Source of the DNA: an uncultured Oscillospiraceae bacterium
GTDB lineage: Bacteria; Bacillota; Clostridia; Oscillospirales; Oscillospiraceae
NCBI GenBank assembly: GCA_934621665.1
Contig: CAKTUT010000005.1
Location: 1-21,912, forward strand
Direction of reading: 5' to 3'
DNA length: 21,912 bases
Of this stretch, positions 1-6,849 are shown piece after piece (the first letter of the stretch is position 1; each line of letters starts with the position of its first letter). Position numbers and translations under genes: made by a program. The notes beneath the pieces were generated by a model. The model was not told the DNA's origin and made no database searches. It saw only the letters and a list, made by a program, of their open reading frames with translations.

Positions 1-306
1 GGGTTCGCGTTTGAAAAAGGCTGCGTGCCGCTGCGCGCATAATTTGTGCGCGAATCGCGCACAAATTCCACACTTGCATCACGTAGTGTGTTTTGTCCGA
101 CGTACACGCCGCCGGACAAAACGAATTGATATTTTATTCCGCCGTGCGCGGCGGAACTCTACGAGGTTTTTCGACAGGATCTCAAACGCGATCCGCTTCG
201 CTGGGTTTGCGTTCGAAAAAGGCTGCGCGCAGCAGCACGAGAATAATTCAAAGAATGCCCTGCATTCTTTGAAAGTAACAGCGCGCACAAATGTGCGCGC
301 TGCGCT
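1..306. repeat. Gene-free intergenic region with a 28-bp direct repeat and clustered perfect hairpins
   Basis: No credible gene lies here. Positions 1-28 and 203-230 are direct repeats with 25 of 28 bases identical; the left copy may extend beyond the window. Each copy is followed, 12 or 16 nt later, by a perfect 12-bp stem with a 3-nt loop, but the two stems differ in sequence (41-52/56-67 and 247-258/262-273). Between them are two more perfect stems: 91-99/113-121 (9 bp, 13-nt loop) and 137-144/149-156 (8 bp, 4-nt loop). A fifth, 279-288/293-302, is listed separately as a possible rnpB terminator. The pattern of a conserved head plus a variable palindrome looks like a multicopy intergenic repeat family. 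That is an inference, because copy number cannot be judged from one window. No terminal inverted repeats or transposase are visible. Confidence 0.6.
279..302 (-). terminator. Possible terminator of rnpB
   Basis: A perfect 10-bp GC-rich stem (279-288 with 293-302) with a 4-nt loop lies just past the 3' end of the RNase P RNA, reading leftward. On the minus strand it is followed by TTACTTTC, a poor U-tract, so termination may be inefficient or may use the further hairpins downstream. Confidence 0.5.
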
Positions 307-660
307 GCGACGGGAACTGTAAGCCGGGTTCTGTAATCGACAGTCATCTATCTAGGCGCATCGTTGCCGGTGCGCTCAAGCCACCTGGTCGGAGACAGCC
401 GGGCAAGCCTTGCCTCCTATGCGGTGTTGCTCCGGATAGAGTTTACAGCAATGGACGCTTTCACACGCCATTGGGTGCGCTCTTACCGCACCTTTCCACC
501 CTTACTGTGCGGCGGATTGCCGCACAGCGGTTTATTTCTGTTGCACTTTTCCTCAGATCGCTCTGGGCGGGCGTTACCCGTTATCCTTGCCCTGCGGAGC
601 CCGGACTTTCCTCATGCACGGCCTTTCGGCGCTGTGCCCGCGACTGTCCGTTCCGGTCGC
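307..660 (-). ncRNA. rnpB: RNase P RNA (bacterial A type)
   Basis: This is the catalytic RNA of ribonuclease P, which removes 5' leaders from pre-tRNAs. On the minus strand the conserved core is plain: GAGGAAAGTCCGGGCTCC near the 5' end, GGTGCGGTAAGAGCGCACC in the P11-P12 region, and ACAGAACCCGGCTTA near the 3' end, which closes helix P4. The ends were set by helix P1: bases 660-650 pair with 317-307 over 11 positions with one mismatch, giving about 354 nt. The general order matches E. coli M1 RNA, so A type is the best class, as expected for Clostridia. One oddity is that the L15 motif that pairs with tRNA CCA reads UGU (complement at 447-445) where E. coli has GGU. The promoter lies 7 bp upstream of the inferred 5' end. 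Confidence 0.96.
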
Positions 661-666
661 GCGTCT

Positions 667-695
667 ATTGTACGGTATGCGGGTTAAATTGTCAA
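667..695 (-). promoter_or_regulatory. rnpB promoter (sigma-A type)
   Basis: On the minus strand, TTGACA (695-690) and TACAAT (672-667) are separated by exactly 17 bp. The predicted transcription start near 660 coincides with the 5' strand of helix P1. The -35 box is a perfect consensus. Confidence 0.88.
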
Positions 696-700
696 ATGGA

Positions 701-729
701 TTGCAATTGAATTTTCTTTCCGCTATAAT
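701..729 (+). promoter_or_regulatory. murD-ispD-ispF promoter (sigma-A type)
   Basis: TTGCAA (701-706) and a perfect TATAAT (724-729) are 17 bp apart, 35 bp upstream of the murD ATG. The -35 box sits only 5 bp from the -35 box of the oppositely directed rnpB promoter, so the two probably cannot be occupied at once. Confidence 0.85.
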
Positions 730-763
730 CAAATTAAAATCTGCTGATAAAAGAGGCTGTGTC

Positions 764-2140
764 ATGAATCAATTGGTTGACCGCTATTTTGCGCGTCTGC
801 GCGGCAAGCGTGTGGCGGTGCTGGGCATTGGCGTCAGCAACCGTCCGCTCATCCGTATGCTGCTGGCGTGCGGCGCGGACGTGACGGCGTGCGACAAAAC
901 GCCGCGGGAAAAGCTGGATGACGAGGTGCTGACGCTGGAGGCGCAAGGCGCAAGGCTGTGTGTGGGTGAGGACTATCTTGACCATCTGGATGCGGATGTG
1001 ATTTTCCGCACACCCGGTATGCGTCCGGATCTGCCGCAGATTGCGGCGCAGACGGCGCGCGGCGCGCAGTTGACAAGCGAGATGGAGGCATTCTTTGAGG
1101 TTTGCCCTTGCACAGTGATTGCCGTGACGGGCTCTGACGGCAAGACGACGACAACCACGCTGATTGCAAAAATTTTGGAGCACGCGGGAAAGCGCGTTTG
1201 GGTGGGCGGTAATATCGGCGCGCCGCTGCTGCCGCGCGCGGCGCAGATGCAGCAGGACGATTTTGCTGTGGTGGAGCTCAGCTCATTCCAGCTGATGACC
1301 ATGACACGCTCGGCGCACGTGGCCGTTGTGACAAATCTTGCACCGAACCATCTGGATATGCACCATGGGATGGAAGAATACATACAGGCGAAGAAAAACG
1401 TGTTCCTGCATCAGAACGCTGGCGACAAGGTCGTTTTGAATCTGGACAACGACATTACGCGCAGCTTTGCGCCGGAGGCGCGCGGATGCGCGGCGTTTTT
1501 CTCTCGGCGCGAGACGGTGGAAAACGGCGTGTATCTGAAAGAGGGCGTTATTTACCGCGGTGGAAAGAAAATCATGGACGCGGCAGATATCAAGATCCCA
1601 GGCGTACATAATATTGAAAATTACATGGCCGCTGCGTGCGCGGTGGAGGGCTATGCATCGGATGCGGACGTTGACGCGGTGGCGCGCAGCTTTGGCGGCG
1701 TGGAGCACCGGATTGAGCTGGTGCGCGAGCTGAACGGGGTTCGGTACTATAACGACTCCATCGCGTCCAGCCCTACGCGGACGATTGCGGGGCTGCATTC
1801 ATTTACGCAGCCGGTCATTTTGATTGCGGGCGGCTATGACAAGCACATTCCGTTTGATGTGCTTGGGCCGGAGATCTGCGCGCACGTAAAAACACTGATT
1901 CTGTGCGGCACGACGGCGGATAAAATCCGTGCGGCGGTGACGGCGGCGCCAGAATATGAAGAGGGAAAGCCGAACATTCTGGATGCGGAAAATCTTGCAC
2001 AGGCAGTGGTGTTTGCGCAGAAAAGCGCTGAACCGGGGAATGTGGTGACGCTTTCGCCCGCGTGCGCGGCGTTTGACCAGTTCAAGAATTTTATGGTTCG
2101 CGGCCAGACGTATAAAAAGCTGGTAAACGAACTGATCTGA
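764..2140 (+). CDS. murD: UDP-N-acetylmuramoylalanine--D-glutamate ligase
   Basis: MurD is a cytoplasmic ATP-dependent ligase that adds D-glutamate to UDP-MurNAc-L-Ala in peptidoglycan precursor synthesis. The 458-residue product has the usual length. An N-terminal Rossmann-like domain (GIGVSN, about residue 24) is followed by the ATP-binding loop GSDGKTTTTT with K127, the Mur ligase stretch NLAPNHLDMHHGMEEYIQAK, and NDSIASSPTRT in the C-terminal part, where many MurD proteins have NDSKATNP. The ATG at 764 was chosen because AAGAGG (751-756) lies 7 bp upstream and the promoter ends at 729; the frame is open further left but that part overlaps rnpB. The gene is not in a dcw (division and cell wall) cluster: it leads a unit with ispD and ispF. 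Confidence 0.97.
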   Translation: MNQLVDRYFARLRGKRVAVLGIGVSNRPLIRMLLACGADVTACDKTPREKLDDEVLTLEAQGARLCVGEDYLDHLDADVIFRTPGMRPDLPQIAAQTARGAQLTSEMEAFFEVCPCTVIAVTGSDGKTTTTTLIAKILEHAGKRVWVGGNIGAPLLPRAAQMQQDDFAVVELSSFQLMTMTRSAHVAVVTNLAPNHLDMHHGMEEYIQAKKNVFLHQNAGDKVVLNLDNDITRSFAPEARGCAAFFSRRETVENGVYLKEGVIYRGGKKIMDAADIKIPGVHNIENYMAAACAVEGYASDADVDAVARSFGGVEHRIELVRELNGVRYYNDSIASSPTRTIAGLHSFTQPVILIAGGYDKHIPFDVLGPEICAHVKTLILCGTTADKIRAAVTAAPEYEEGKPNILDAENLAQAVVFAQKSAEPGNVVTLSPACAAFDQFKNFMVRGQTYKKLVNELI

Positions 2141-2152
2141 CGGGAGTATGCT

Positions 2153-2920
2153 ATGAAACTGAGCAGTCTTTATAAGAAAGCGCTGCGTGCCAAGCGGCAG
2201 TATTTGCACCCATGGTGCGCGGCCATCATTGTAGCTGCGGGCTCTGCCACACGGATGAACGGCGTGGATAAAATTCAGGCCGACCTCTGCGGCCAGCCGG
2301 TCTTGTGCCGGACGCTTGCGGCGTTTGAGCGCTGTGAGCTGGTTGACGAGATGATCGTGGTGACGCGCCGTGAGCAGATGGAGCGCGTCAGCGAGCTGTG
2401 CGTGACATATCCAAAGGTACAGATGGTTGTCTGCGGCGGAGAGACGCGCGTGGATTCGGTGTGCGCGGGTATTGCAGCCGTGTCAGAGCAGACGCAGCTG
2501 ATTGCGGTGCATGATGGCGCGCGGCCGCTTATCACGGAGGAACTCATCACGAAAACCGCGGACAAGGCGGCAAAATTCTCTGCTGCCGCACCCGCCATTC
2601 CGGTTAAGGATACGATCAAGGTTGTCAAAAACGGCGCGGTGGAGCAGACACCTGACCGAGCAAATCTGTTTGCCGTGCAGACACCGCAGATTTTTGATGC
2701 GGATTTGCTGCGTGCGGCACTTCAAAATGCAAAGGACAAGCAGCTTCCGATCACCGACGACTGCTCGGCGGTGGAGGCGCTCGGCATGAAAGTGCTTTTG
2801 ACCGAGGGTTCGGAGGAAAACATAAAGATTACAACACCACTTGATTTACAGGTGGCAAGATTGATCTGGGAGGAGCGGACAAAATGCGAATCGGACACGG
2901 ATATGACGTCCACCGGCTGA
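2153..2920 (+). CDS. ispD: 2-C-methyl-D-erythritol 4-phosphate cytidylyltransferase
   Basis: IspD transfers CMP from CTP to methylerythritol 4-phosphate in the MEP isoprenoid pathway. The nucleotide-binding loop [11 protein letters not shown] is at residues 25-35, followed by [14 protein letters not shown], then VHDGARPL in the middle of the protein and FAVQTPQ and TDDCSAVE in the C-terminal half, as in the family. The protein has 255 residues, slightly long, because about 20 residues precede the usual N terminus and the C terminus runs into ispF. The start is supported by GGGAG at 2142-2146. It begins 12 bp after murD and its last 37 bp overlap ispF in another frame, which suggests translational coupling. 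Confidence 0.95.
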   Translation: MKLSSLYKKALRAKRQYLHPWCAAIIVAAGSATRMNGVDKIQADLCGQPVLCRTLAAFERCELVDEMIVVTRREQMERVSELCVTYPKVQMVVCGGETRVDSVCAGIAAVSEQTQLIAVHDGARPLITEELITKTADKAAKFSAAAPAIPVKDTIKVVKNGAVEQTPDRANLFAVQTPQIFDADLLRAALQNAKDKQLPITDDCSAVEALGMKVLLTEGSEENIKITTPLDLQVARLIWEERTKCESDTDMTSTG

Positions 2921-3354
2921 AAGCGGGCAGAAAACTGATTCTCGGCGGCGTGAATGTTCCGTTTGAATTGGGACTTGACGGCCATTCTGATGCCGATGTG
3001 CTGCTGCACGCCATTATGGACGCACTGCTTGGCGCGGCTGCGATGGGCGATATTGGAAAGCTGTTTCCCGATACGGACGACCGCTATCTCGGAGCTTCCA
3101 GCATGAAGCTGCTGGAGGCGGTTGGCGTGCGCCTGCGTGAGCGCGGCTACCGTGTGGGAAACATTGACGCGACGCTGCTTGCGCAGCAACCAAAGGTATC
3201 GCCGTATACGCAGCAGATGGTGCAGAATATTGCCGCCGCGCTTGGAATTGACGAAAGCCGCGTCAGTGTCAAGGCAACGACAGAAGAGCATCTGGGCTTT
3301 ACCGGCAGCGGCGAGGGCATGGCCGCGCATGCAGTCTGCCTGTTGGAGGAATAA
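2884..3354 (+). CDS. ispF: 2-C-methyl-D-erythritol 2,4-cyclodiphosphate synthase
   Basis: IspF cyclises CDP-methylerythritol 2-phosphate with release of CMP; family members work as metal-dependent homotrimers. The 156-residue protein has the family length. The N-terminal metal ligands D8 and H10 (GYDVHRL) and H42 (HSDADVLLH) are present, as are [10 protein letters not shown] in the middle and [17 protein letters not shown] near the end. The start lies inside ispD, 11 bp after a GGAGG-type site in the ispD coding sequence. It is the last gene of the murD unit and is followed directly by a terminator. IspE is not in the window. Confidence 0.97.
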   Translation: MRIGHGYDVHRLKAGRKLILGGVNVPFELGLDGHSDADVLLHAIMDALLGAAAMGDIGKLFPDTDDRYLGASSMKLLEAVGVRLRERGYRVGNIDATLLAQQPKVSPYTQQMVQNIAAALGIDESRVSVKATTEEHLGFTGSGEGMAAHAVCLLEE

Positions 3355-3359
3355 GTAAC

Positions 3360-3399
3360 AGAACCGGCAGGGGAGTGTCTGCCGGTTCTTGTTGATTTG
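3360..3399 (+). terminator. Rho-independent terminator after ispF
   Basis: An 11-bp perfect stem (3360-3370 with 3379-3389) and 8-nt loop begin 5 bp after the ispF stop, followed by a T-rich run (TTGTTGATTT). It closes the murD-ispD-ispF unit. Confidence 0.85.
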
Positions 3400-3422
3400 T
3401 GTGAGAAAATTGTGAAAACTGC

Positions 3423-3451
3423 TGGACAAACAGACATGAAACTGGTATATT
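3423..3451 (+). promoter_or_regulatory. Promoter of the kinase-mtlD unit
   Basis: TGGACA (3423-3428) and TATATT (3446-3451) are separated by 17 bp, with an A/T-rich stretch downstream and the kinase ATG 39 bp further on. No clear operator palindrome is visible nearby. Confidence 0.65.
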
Positions 3452-3490
3452 AAAAATAATGTAAAAATGAAAACGTTTGGAGGAGACGGA

Positions 3491-4501
3491 ATGCGAAAAG
3501 GAATCTGCTGCGCAGGCAACATGATCGTTGATATCACATATCCCATTGAGACATGGCCGAAGCAAAATGAGCTGACTCACATCACCGAGGGCATCACGCA
3601 GTCCACCGGCGGCTCGGTCTGCAACACCATTACGGACATCGCAAAGCTTGACCCGTCTATGCATCTGGTTGCGTCCGGCTTTGCGGGACACGACGCCGAG
3701 GGCGATTTTATTTTGCAGGAGCTTGGCAAGTATCCAAACATCGACCTGTCCATGGTCAAGCGCGACGGCCGCACGTCGTTTACTGCGGTCATGTCGAATA
3801 ACCAGACCAAGGAGCGCACGTTCTTCCAGCACGCGGGCGCGAACGCCTATTACGGCGAGGAGCACATCGACTGGGATCGTCTGGACGTGAACATTTTCCA
3901 CATTGGCTATATTCTGCTTCTGCCGCATCTGGACGAGCCGGACGCGGAATACGGCACAAAGATGGCGCGGCTTTTGCACCGGGCGCAAAAGGCCGGCATG
4001 AAAACCTCCATCGACGTGGTCTCCGAGTCGGGCGACCGCTTTAAGCGGCTCGTTACCCCGGCGCTGAAATACACCGATTACTGCATTATTAACGAGCTGG
4101 AAACGCAGCAGACGACCGGTATTATGCTCCGTGACGATAACGGCGCGCTGCACGTGGAAAACATGAAAACGGCGCTGCAAAAGCTTCACGAGCTTGGCGT
4201 ATCCACGTGGGCGGTGATTCACTGCCCGGAGATCGGCTGCGGCATGGATGCAGACGGCAATTACTATGAATTCAAGAGCCTGAAGCTCCCCAAGGGCTAT
4301 ATCAAGGGTACAGTCGGCGCGGGTGACGCATTCTGCGCAGGCGTTTTGTATGCGGCAGAGAGCGGAAAGACACTGCAGGAGGCGCTGAAGCTTGGCGCGT
4401 GCTCGGCGGCGGCATCGCTCAGTGAGGTGAGCGCATCGGACGGCGTAAAGACGGCGGACGAGGTGCTGAAACTGTATGATCTTTATAAAGCGGAGGCGTA
4501 A
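3491..4501 (+). CDS. PfkB-family carbohydrate kinase
   Basis: This is a ribokinase/PfkB-fold sugar kinase, which transfers phosphate from ATP to a sugar or sugar phosphate. In the 336-residue protein an N-terminal GNMIVDI strand is followed by the substrate-side glycine motif TGGSVCNT. Near the C terminus GTVGAGDAFCAG (from residue 273) is the family anion-hole motif with D279 as likely catalytic base. The substrate cannot be read from sequence. The ATG at 3491 is preferred because GGAGGA (3479-3484) lies 6 bp upstream; an in-frame ATG at 3467 has no such site. The next gene, a mannitol-1-phosphate dehydrogenase homologue, starts 6 bp downstream, so a polyol or hexose substrate such as fructose is a reasonable guess only. 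Confidence 0.88.
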   Translation: MRKGICCAGNMIVDITYPIETWPKQNELTHITEGITQSTGGSVCNTITDIAKLDPSMHLVASGFAGHDAEGDFILQELGKYPNIDLSMVKRDGRTSFTAVMSNNQTKERTFFQHAGANAYYGEEHIDWDRLDVNIFHIGYILLLPHLDEPDAEYGTKMARLLHRAQKAGMKTSIDVVSESGDRFKRLVTPALKYTDYCIINELETQQTTGIMLRDDNGALHVENMKTALQKLHELGVSTWAVIHCPEIGCGMDADGNYYEFKSLKLPKGYIKGTVGAGDAFCAGVLYAAESGKTLQEALKLGACSAAASLSEVSASDGVKTADEVLKLYDLYKAEA

Positions 4502-4507
4502 TTACAT

Positions 4508-5725
4508 ATGAAACAGGCAGTTATGTATGGCGGCGGCAACATCGGCCGCGGCTTTATCGGCGCGCTGCTCAGCCAGTCGGGCTATGAGGTGACGTTTATT
4601 GATGTTGCCGAGCCGGTGGTCAAGGCGTTGCAGGAGAATCACCGCTATCCGGTGCGCTATGTGTCGAGCGACGGCCATGAGGATGTGATGATTGAGAACG
4701 TGACGGCGGTCAACGGCAACGATCAGGAGGCCGCTTCCGAGGCAATTGCAAACTGCGACATCATGGCGACGGCGGTTGGCGCGCGCATTTTGAAATTCAT
4801 CGTGGGCAACATCGTTGCCGGTCTTAGAAAGCGCTGGACGCGGACGGACAAGCCGCTGAACATTATCATCTGCGAAAATCTGATGGACGCGAATCTGGTT
4901 GTGGAAAAGATGCTCAAGGAGCTTCTGACCGACGACGAGAAAAAGCTGTTTGACGAGCGCGTCGGTCTGGTCGAGGCTTCGATTGGCCGCATGGTTCCGG
5001 TTCAGACCGAGGAGATGAAAGACGGCGATCCAATGCGCGTGTGCGTGGAGCGCTATGGCTTCCTGCCGACGGACAAGGCGGCGTTCAAGGGTGAAATTCC
5101 CGAAATCCGAAACATGGTTCCGTTTGAGCCGTTTGATTTCTACATCAAGCGAAAGCTCTATATCCACAACATGGGTCACGCAACATGCGCATATCTGGGT
5201 GATATCCTTGGGCTTGACTATATCTATCAGTCCATCGACGTGCCAGAGGTTCGCGTGCTGGTACAGAATGCCATGCTGGAAAGCGCGATCGCGCTCAGCC
5301 GAAAATACGGCGTGGAGCTGGAAAAGATTGTCCTGCACATCACCGATCTGCTGAACCGCTTTACGAATGCCGCGCTGAAAGATACCTGCGCGCGTGTGGG
5401 CGGCGACCCGGCAAGAAAGCTTTCTCCGGCAGACCGGCTGATTGGCTCGTCAACACTGGCACTCGAGCAGGGCGTGATGCCGGCCTACATCGCTGTGGGT
5501 GCGGCTGCCGGTCTCAGACGCTATATTAACGAGACCGAGGGCCTGGAGCAGGGCATGGGCGCTGCGAAAAGAGTTCTGGCTGAGGTTTCGGGGCTGGACG
5601 ATGACAGTGAGCTTGCGAAGCTGATTCTCCATATGTATGAGCTGGTTCTGGAGGAGAAGAGTGTGCGTGAACTGCTCAAAGCTGCCGACGAGGCAAAGGC
5701 CGCCAGCATCAAAGACATCATTTGA
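4508..5725 (+). CDS. mtlD: Mannitol-1-phosphate 5-dehydrogenase-like polyol dehydrogenase
   Basis: This is a polyol-specific long-chain dehydrogenase that would interconvert mannitol 1-phosphate and fructose 6-phosphate with NAD(H). The 405-residue protein is somewhat longer than typical MtlD (about 380). It opens with a dinucleotide-binding loop GGGNIGRGFIG (residues 8-18). The family active-site pattern K-x4-N-x2-H is present as K216, N221 and H224 within KRKLYIHNMGHATCAYLG. The ribosome binding site GGAGG lies in the end of the kinase gene. No phosphotransferase genes (mtlA, mtlF) adjoin, so the substrate may arrive by another route. The gene symbol is by family resemblance; related polyol phosphates are possible substrates. 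Confidence 0.85.
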   Translation: MKQAVMYGGGNIGRGFIGALLSQSGYEVTFIDVAEPVVKALQENHRYPVRYVSSDGHEDVMIENVTAVNGNDQEAASEAIANCDIMATAVGARILKFIVGNIVAGLRKRWTRTDKPLNIIICENLMDANLVVEKMLKELLTDDEKKLFDERVGLVEASIGRMVPVQTEEMKDGDPMRVCVERYGFLPTDKAAFKGEIPEIRNMVPFEPFDFYIKRKLYIHNMGHATCAYLGDILGLDYIYQSIDVPEVRVLVQNAMLESAIALSRKYGVELEKIVLHITDLLNRFTNAALKDTCARVGGDPARKLSPADRLIGSSTLALEQGVMPAYIAVGAAAGLRRYINETEGLEQGMGAAKRVLAEVSGLDDDSELAKLILHMYELVLEEKSVRELLKAADEAKAASIKDII

Positions 5726-5737
5726 CATTTGAAAAAG

Positions 5738-5765
5738 AAAATCCCGGCCATATGGCCGGGATTTT
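5738..5765. terminator. Bidirectional terminator between mtlD and the DMT transporter
   Basis: A perfect 12-bp stem (5738-5749 with 5754-5765) and 4-nt loop carries A-runs on its left and T-runs on its right, so it works as a hairpin plus U-tract on either strand. It lies 12 bp past the mtlD stop and 25 bp past the stop of the convergent transporter gene. Confidence 0.93.
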
Positions 5766-5789
5766 TGCGTATGTCAGCGAATCTTGCCA

Positions 5790-6689
5790 TCAGGCAGCTG
5801 CTTTCTTCTGCTGTGGCAGCTGCGCCAGAATGATCGCCGTGAACATCAGACCGCAGCCGAGCAGTTCGCGCGGGCTGAGCGCCTGATGCAGGAGAATCCA
5901 ACCGAAGATAGCGGCAAAGACAGACTCCAGACTCATGAGGAGCGATGCTACTGTGGGGCTGGTATACTGCTGACCGAGAATTTGGAGCGTGTAGCCTGCA
6001 CCGCCGGACAGAACGCCTGCATAGAGAATGGGGACGGCGCAGCTGGCGATGGCTGCAAGGCTGGGTGTTTCGAAAATCAGCATGCCAAGCGCTGCCCAGA
6101 GTGCAGAGACGAAAAATTGAATGCATGACAGGCGGACACACTCCACGCTTCCGCTCACGCGGTCAATATACTGGATGTGGACGGCGAAGCCGAGCGAACA
6201 GACAAGTGTCAGCACATCACCGATGTTGATACCGCCAAGACCGCCGGACATACAGAGAAAATAAAGACCGACAACCGAGAACACAACGCCAATCCAGATG
6301 TTGAGCCCAGCCTTTTGGTGCAGAAAAATACCGATCAGCGGAACCATGATGATATAAAGCGCAGTAATAAAGCCGGATTTACCGACGGTTGTATATACAA
6401 GACCGTACTGCTGGATGGTGCTGGACACAAACAGAATTGTGCCGCAGATAAAGCCGCACAGATGCAGATGATGGTACTCTGCACGGGTGCGCGGACGATT
6501 GACGCTTGCGCCGCTTCGGTCGCGCAGCGCGATAACCGGCAGCAGAACCAGTCCAGCCAGAAAATAGCGGCAGGCCTGCATGGTGAGCGGGTCGACGTAT
6601 TTCATGCCCTCACTCTGCGCCACAAAGCCCGCACCCCAGATCATGGCCGTCAGGAGCAGCATCAGGTTGCCTTTCAGATGTTGTTTCAT
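5790..6689 (-). CDS. EamA/DMT-superfamily permease
   Basis: This is a drug/metabolite transporter-type inner membrane protein of 299 residues. The sequence shows about ten hydrophobic segments and the two-repeat EamA layout: the first repeat begins LMLLLTAMIWGAGFVAQSEG and the second begins near DVLTLVCSLGFAVHI. The C terminus ends in a short lysine/alanine tail (QQKKAAA). Family members export amino acids, metabolites or drugs, and the substrate cannot be inferred here. The start is supported by AGAGGA a few bases upstream on the minus strand and by a consensus promoter further out. It is convergent with mtlD and divergent from pepF, and seems to be transcribed alone. Confidence 0.93.
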   Translation of the reverse strand: MKQHLKGNLMLLLTAMIWGAGFVAQSEGMKYVDPLTMQACRYFLAGLVLLPVIALRDRSGASVNRPRTRAEYHHLHLCGFICGTILFVSSTIQQYGLVYTTVGKSGFITALYIIMVPLIGIFLHQKAGLNIWIGVVFSVVGLYFLCMSGGLGGINIGDVLTLVCSLGFAVHIQYIDRVSGSVECVRLSCIQFFVSALWAALGMLIFETPSLAAIASCAVPILYAGVLSGGAGYTLQILGQQYTSPTVASLLMSLESVFAAIFGWILLHQALSPRELLGCGLMFTAIILAQLPQQKKAAA

Positions 6690-6725
6690 TGGTATATCCT
6701 CTTTTTCAAAAAATGCGACTCTGAC

Positions 6726-6754
6726 AAGATAACACCGATACCGCAGATTGTCAA
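6726..6754 (-). promoter_or_regulatory. DMT transporter promoter
   Basis: On the minus strand, TTGACA (6754-6749) and TATCTT (6731-6726) are exactly 17 bp apart, with the start codon 37 bp downstream. No structured leader or palindrome is seen between them. Confidence 0.82.
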
Positions 6755-6780
6755 CGGTGCGGCTGTATAGGGAATTATTG

Positions 6781-6809
6781 TTGTGCTGCGGCGGAAAATG
6801 TGATAAGAT
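6781..6809 (+). promoter_or_regulatory. Probable pepF promoter (extended -10)
   Basis: TAAGAT (6804-6809) is preceded by TGA, giving an extended -10 of the form TGnTAAGAT. A partial -35, TTGTGC (6781-6786), lies 17 bp upstream. The site is 41 bp before the pepF ATG. Confidence 0.6.
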
Positions 6810-6849
6810 AGATCAAAACGAAAAAATACACGAACAGGAGTGAAGCAAT

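Noticed and set aside
79..288. A 69-codon minus-strand reading frame across the hairpin cluster.
   Set aside because: It spans the direct repeat and several perfect palindromes, is rich in R and C by composition, and has no ribosome binding site. It is best explained as non-coding repeat.
1..306. CRISPR array or integron attachment sites.
   Set aside because: Only two repeat copies about 200 bp apart, no regular spacers, no cas or integrase genes.
587..763. A longer MurD starting at 587.
   Set aside because: That part overlaps the 5' portion of rnpB and both promoters; the ATG at 764 has a ribosome site and fits the family N terminus.
2722..4222. Long minus-strand reading frames (274 and 307 codons) opposite ispF and the kinase.
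   Set aside because: They lie opposite well-recognised genes, as expected from high third-position GC, and lack family motifs and ribosome sites.
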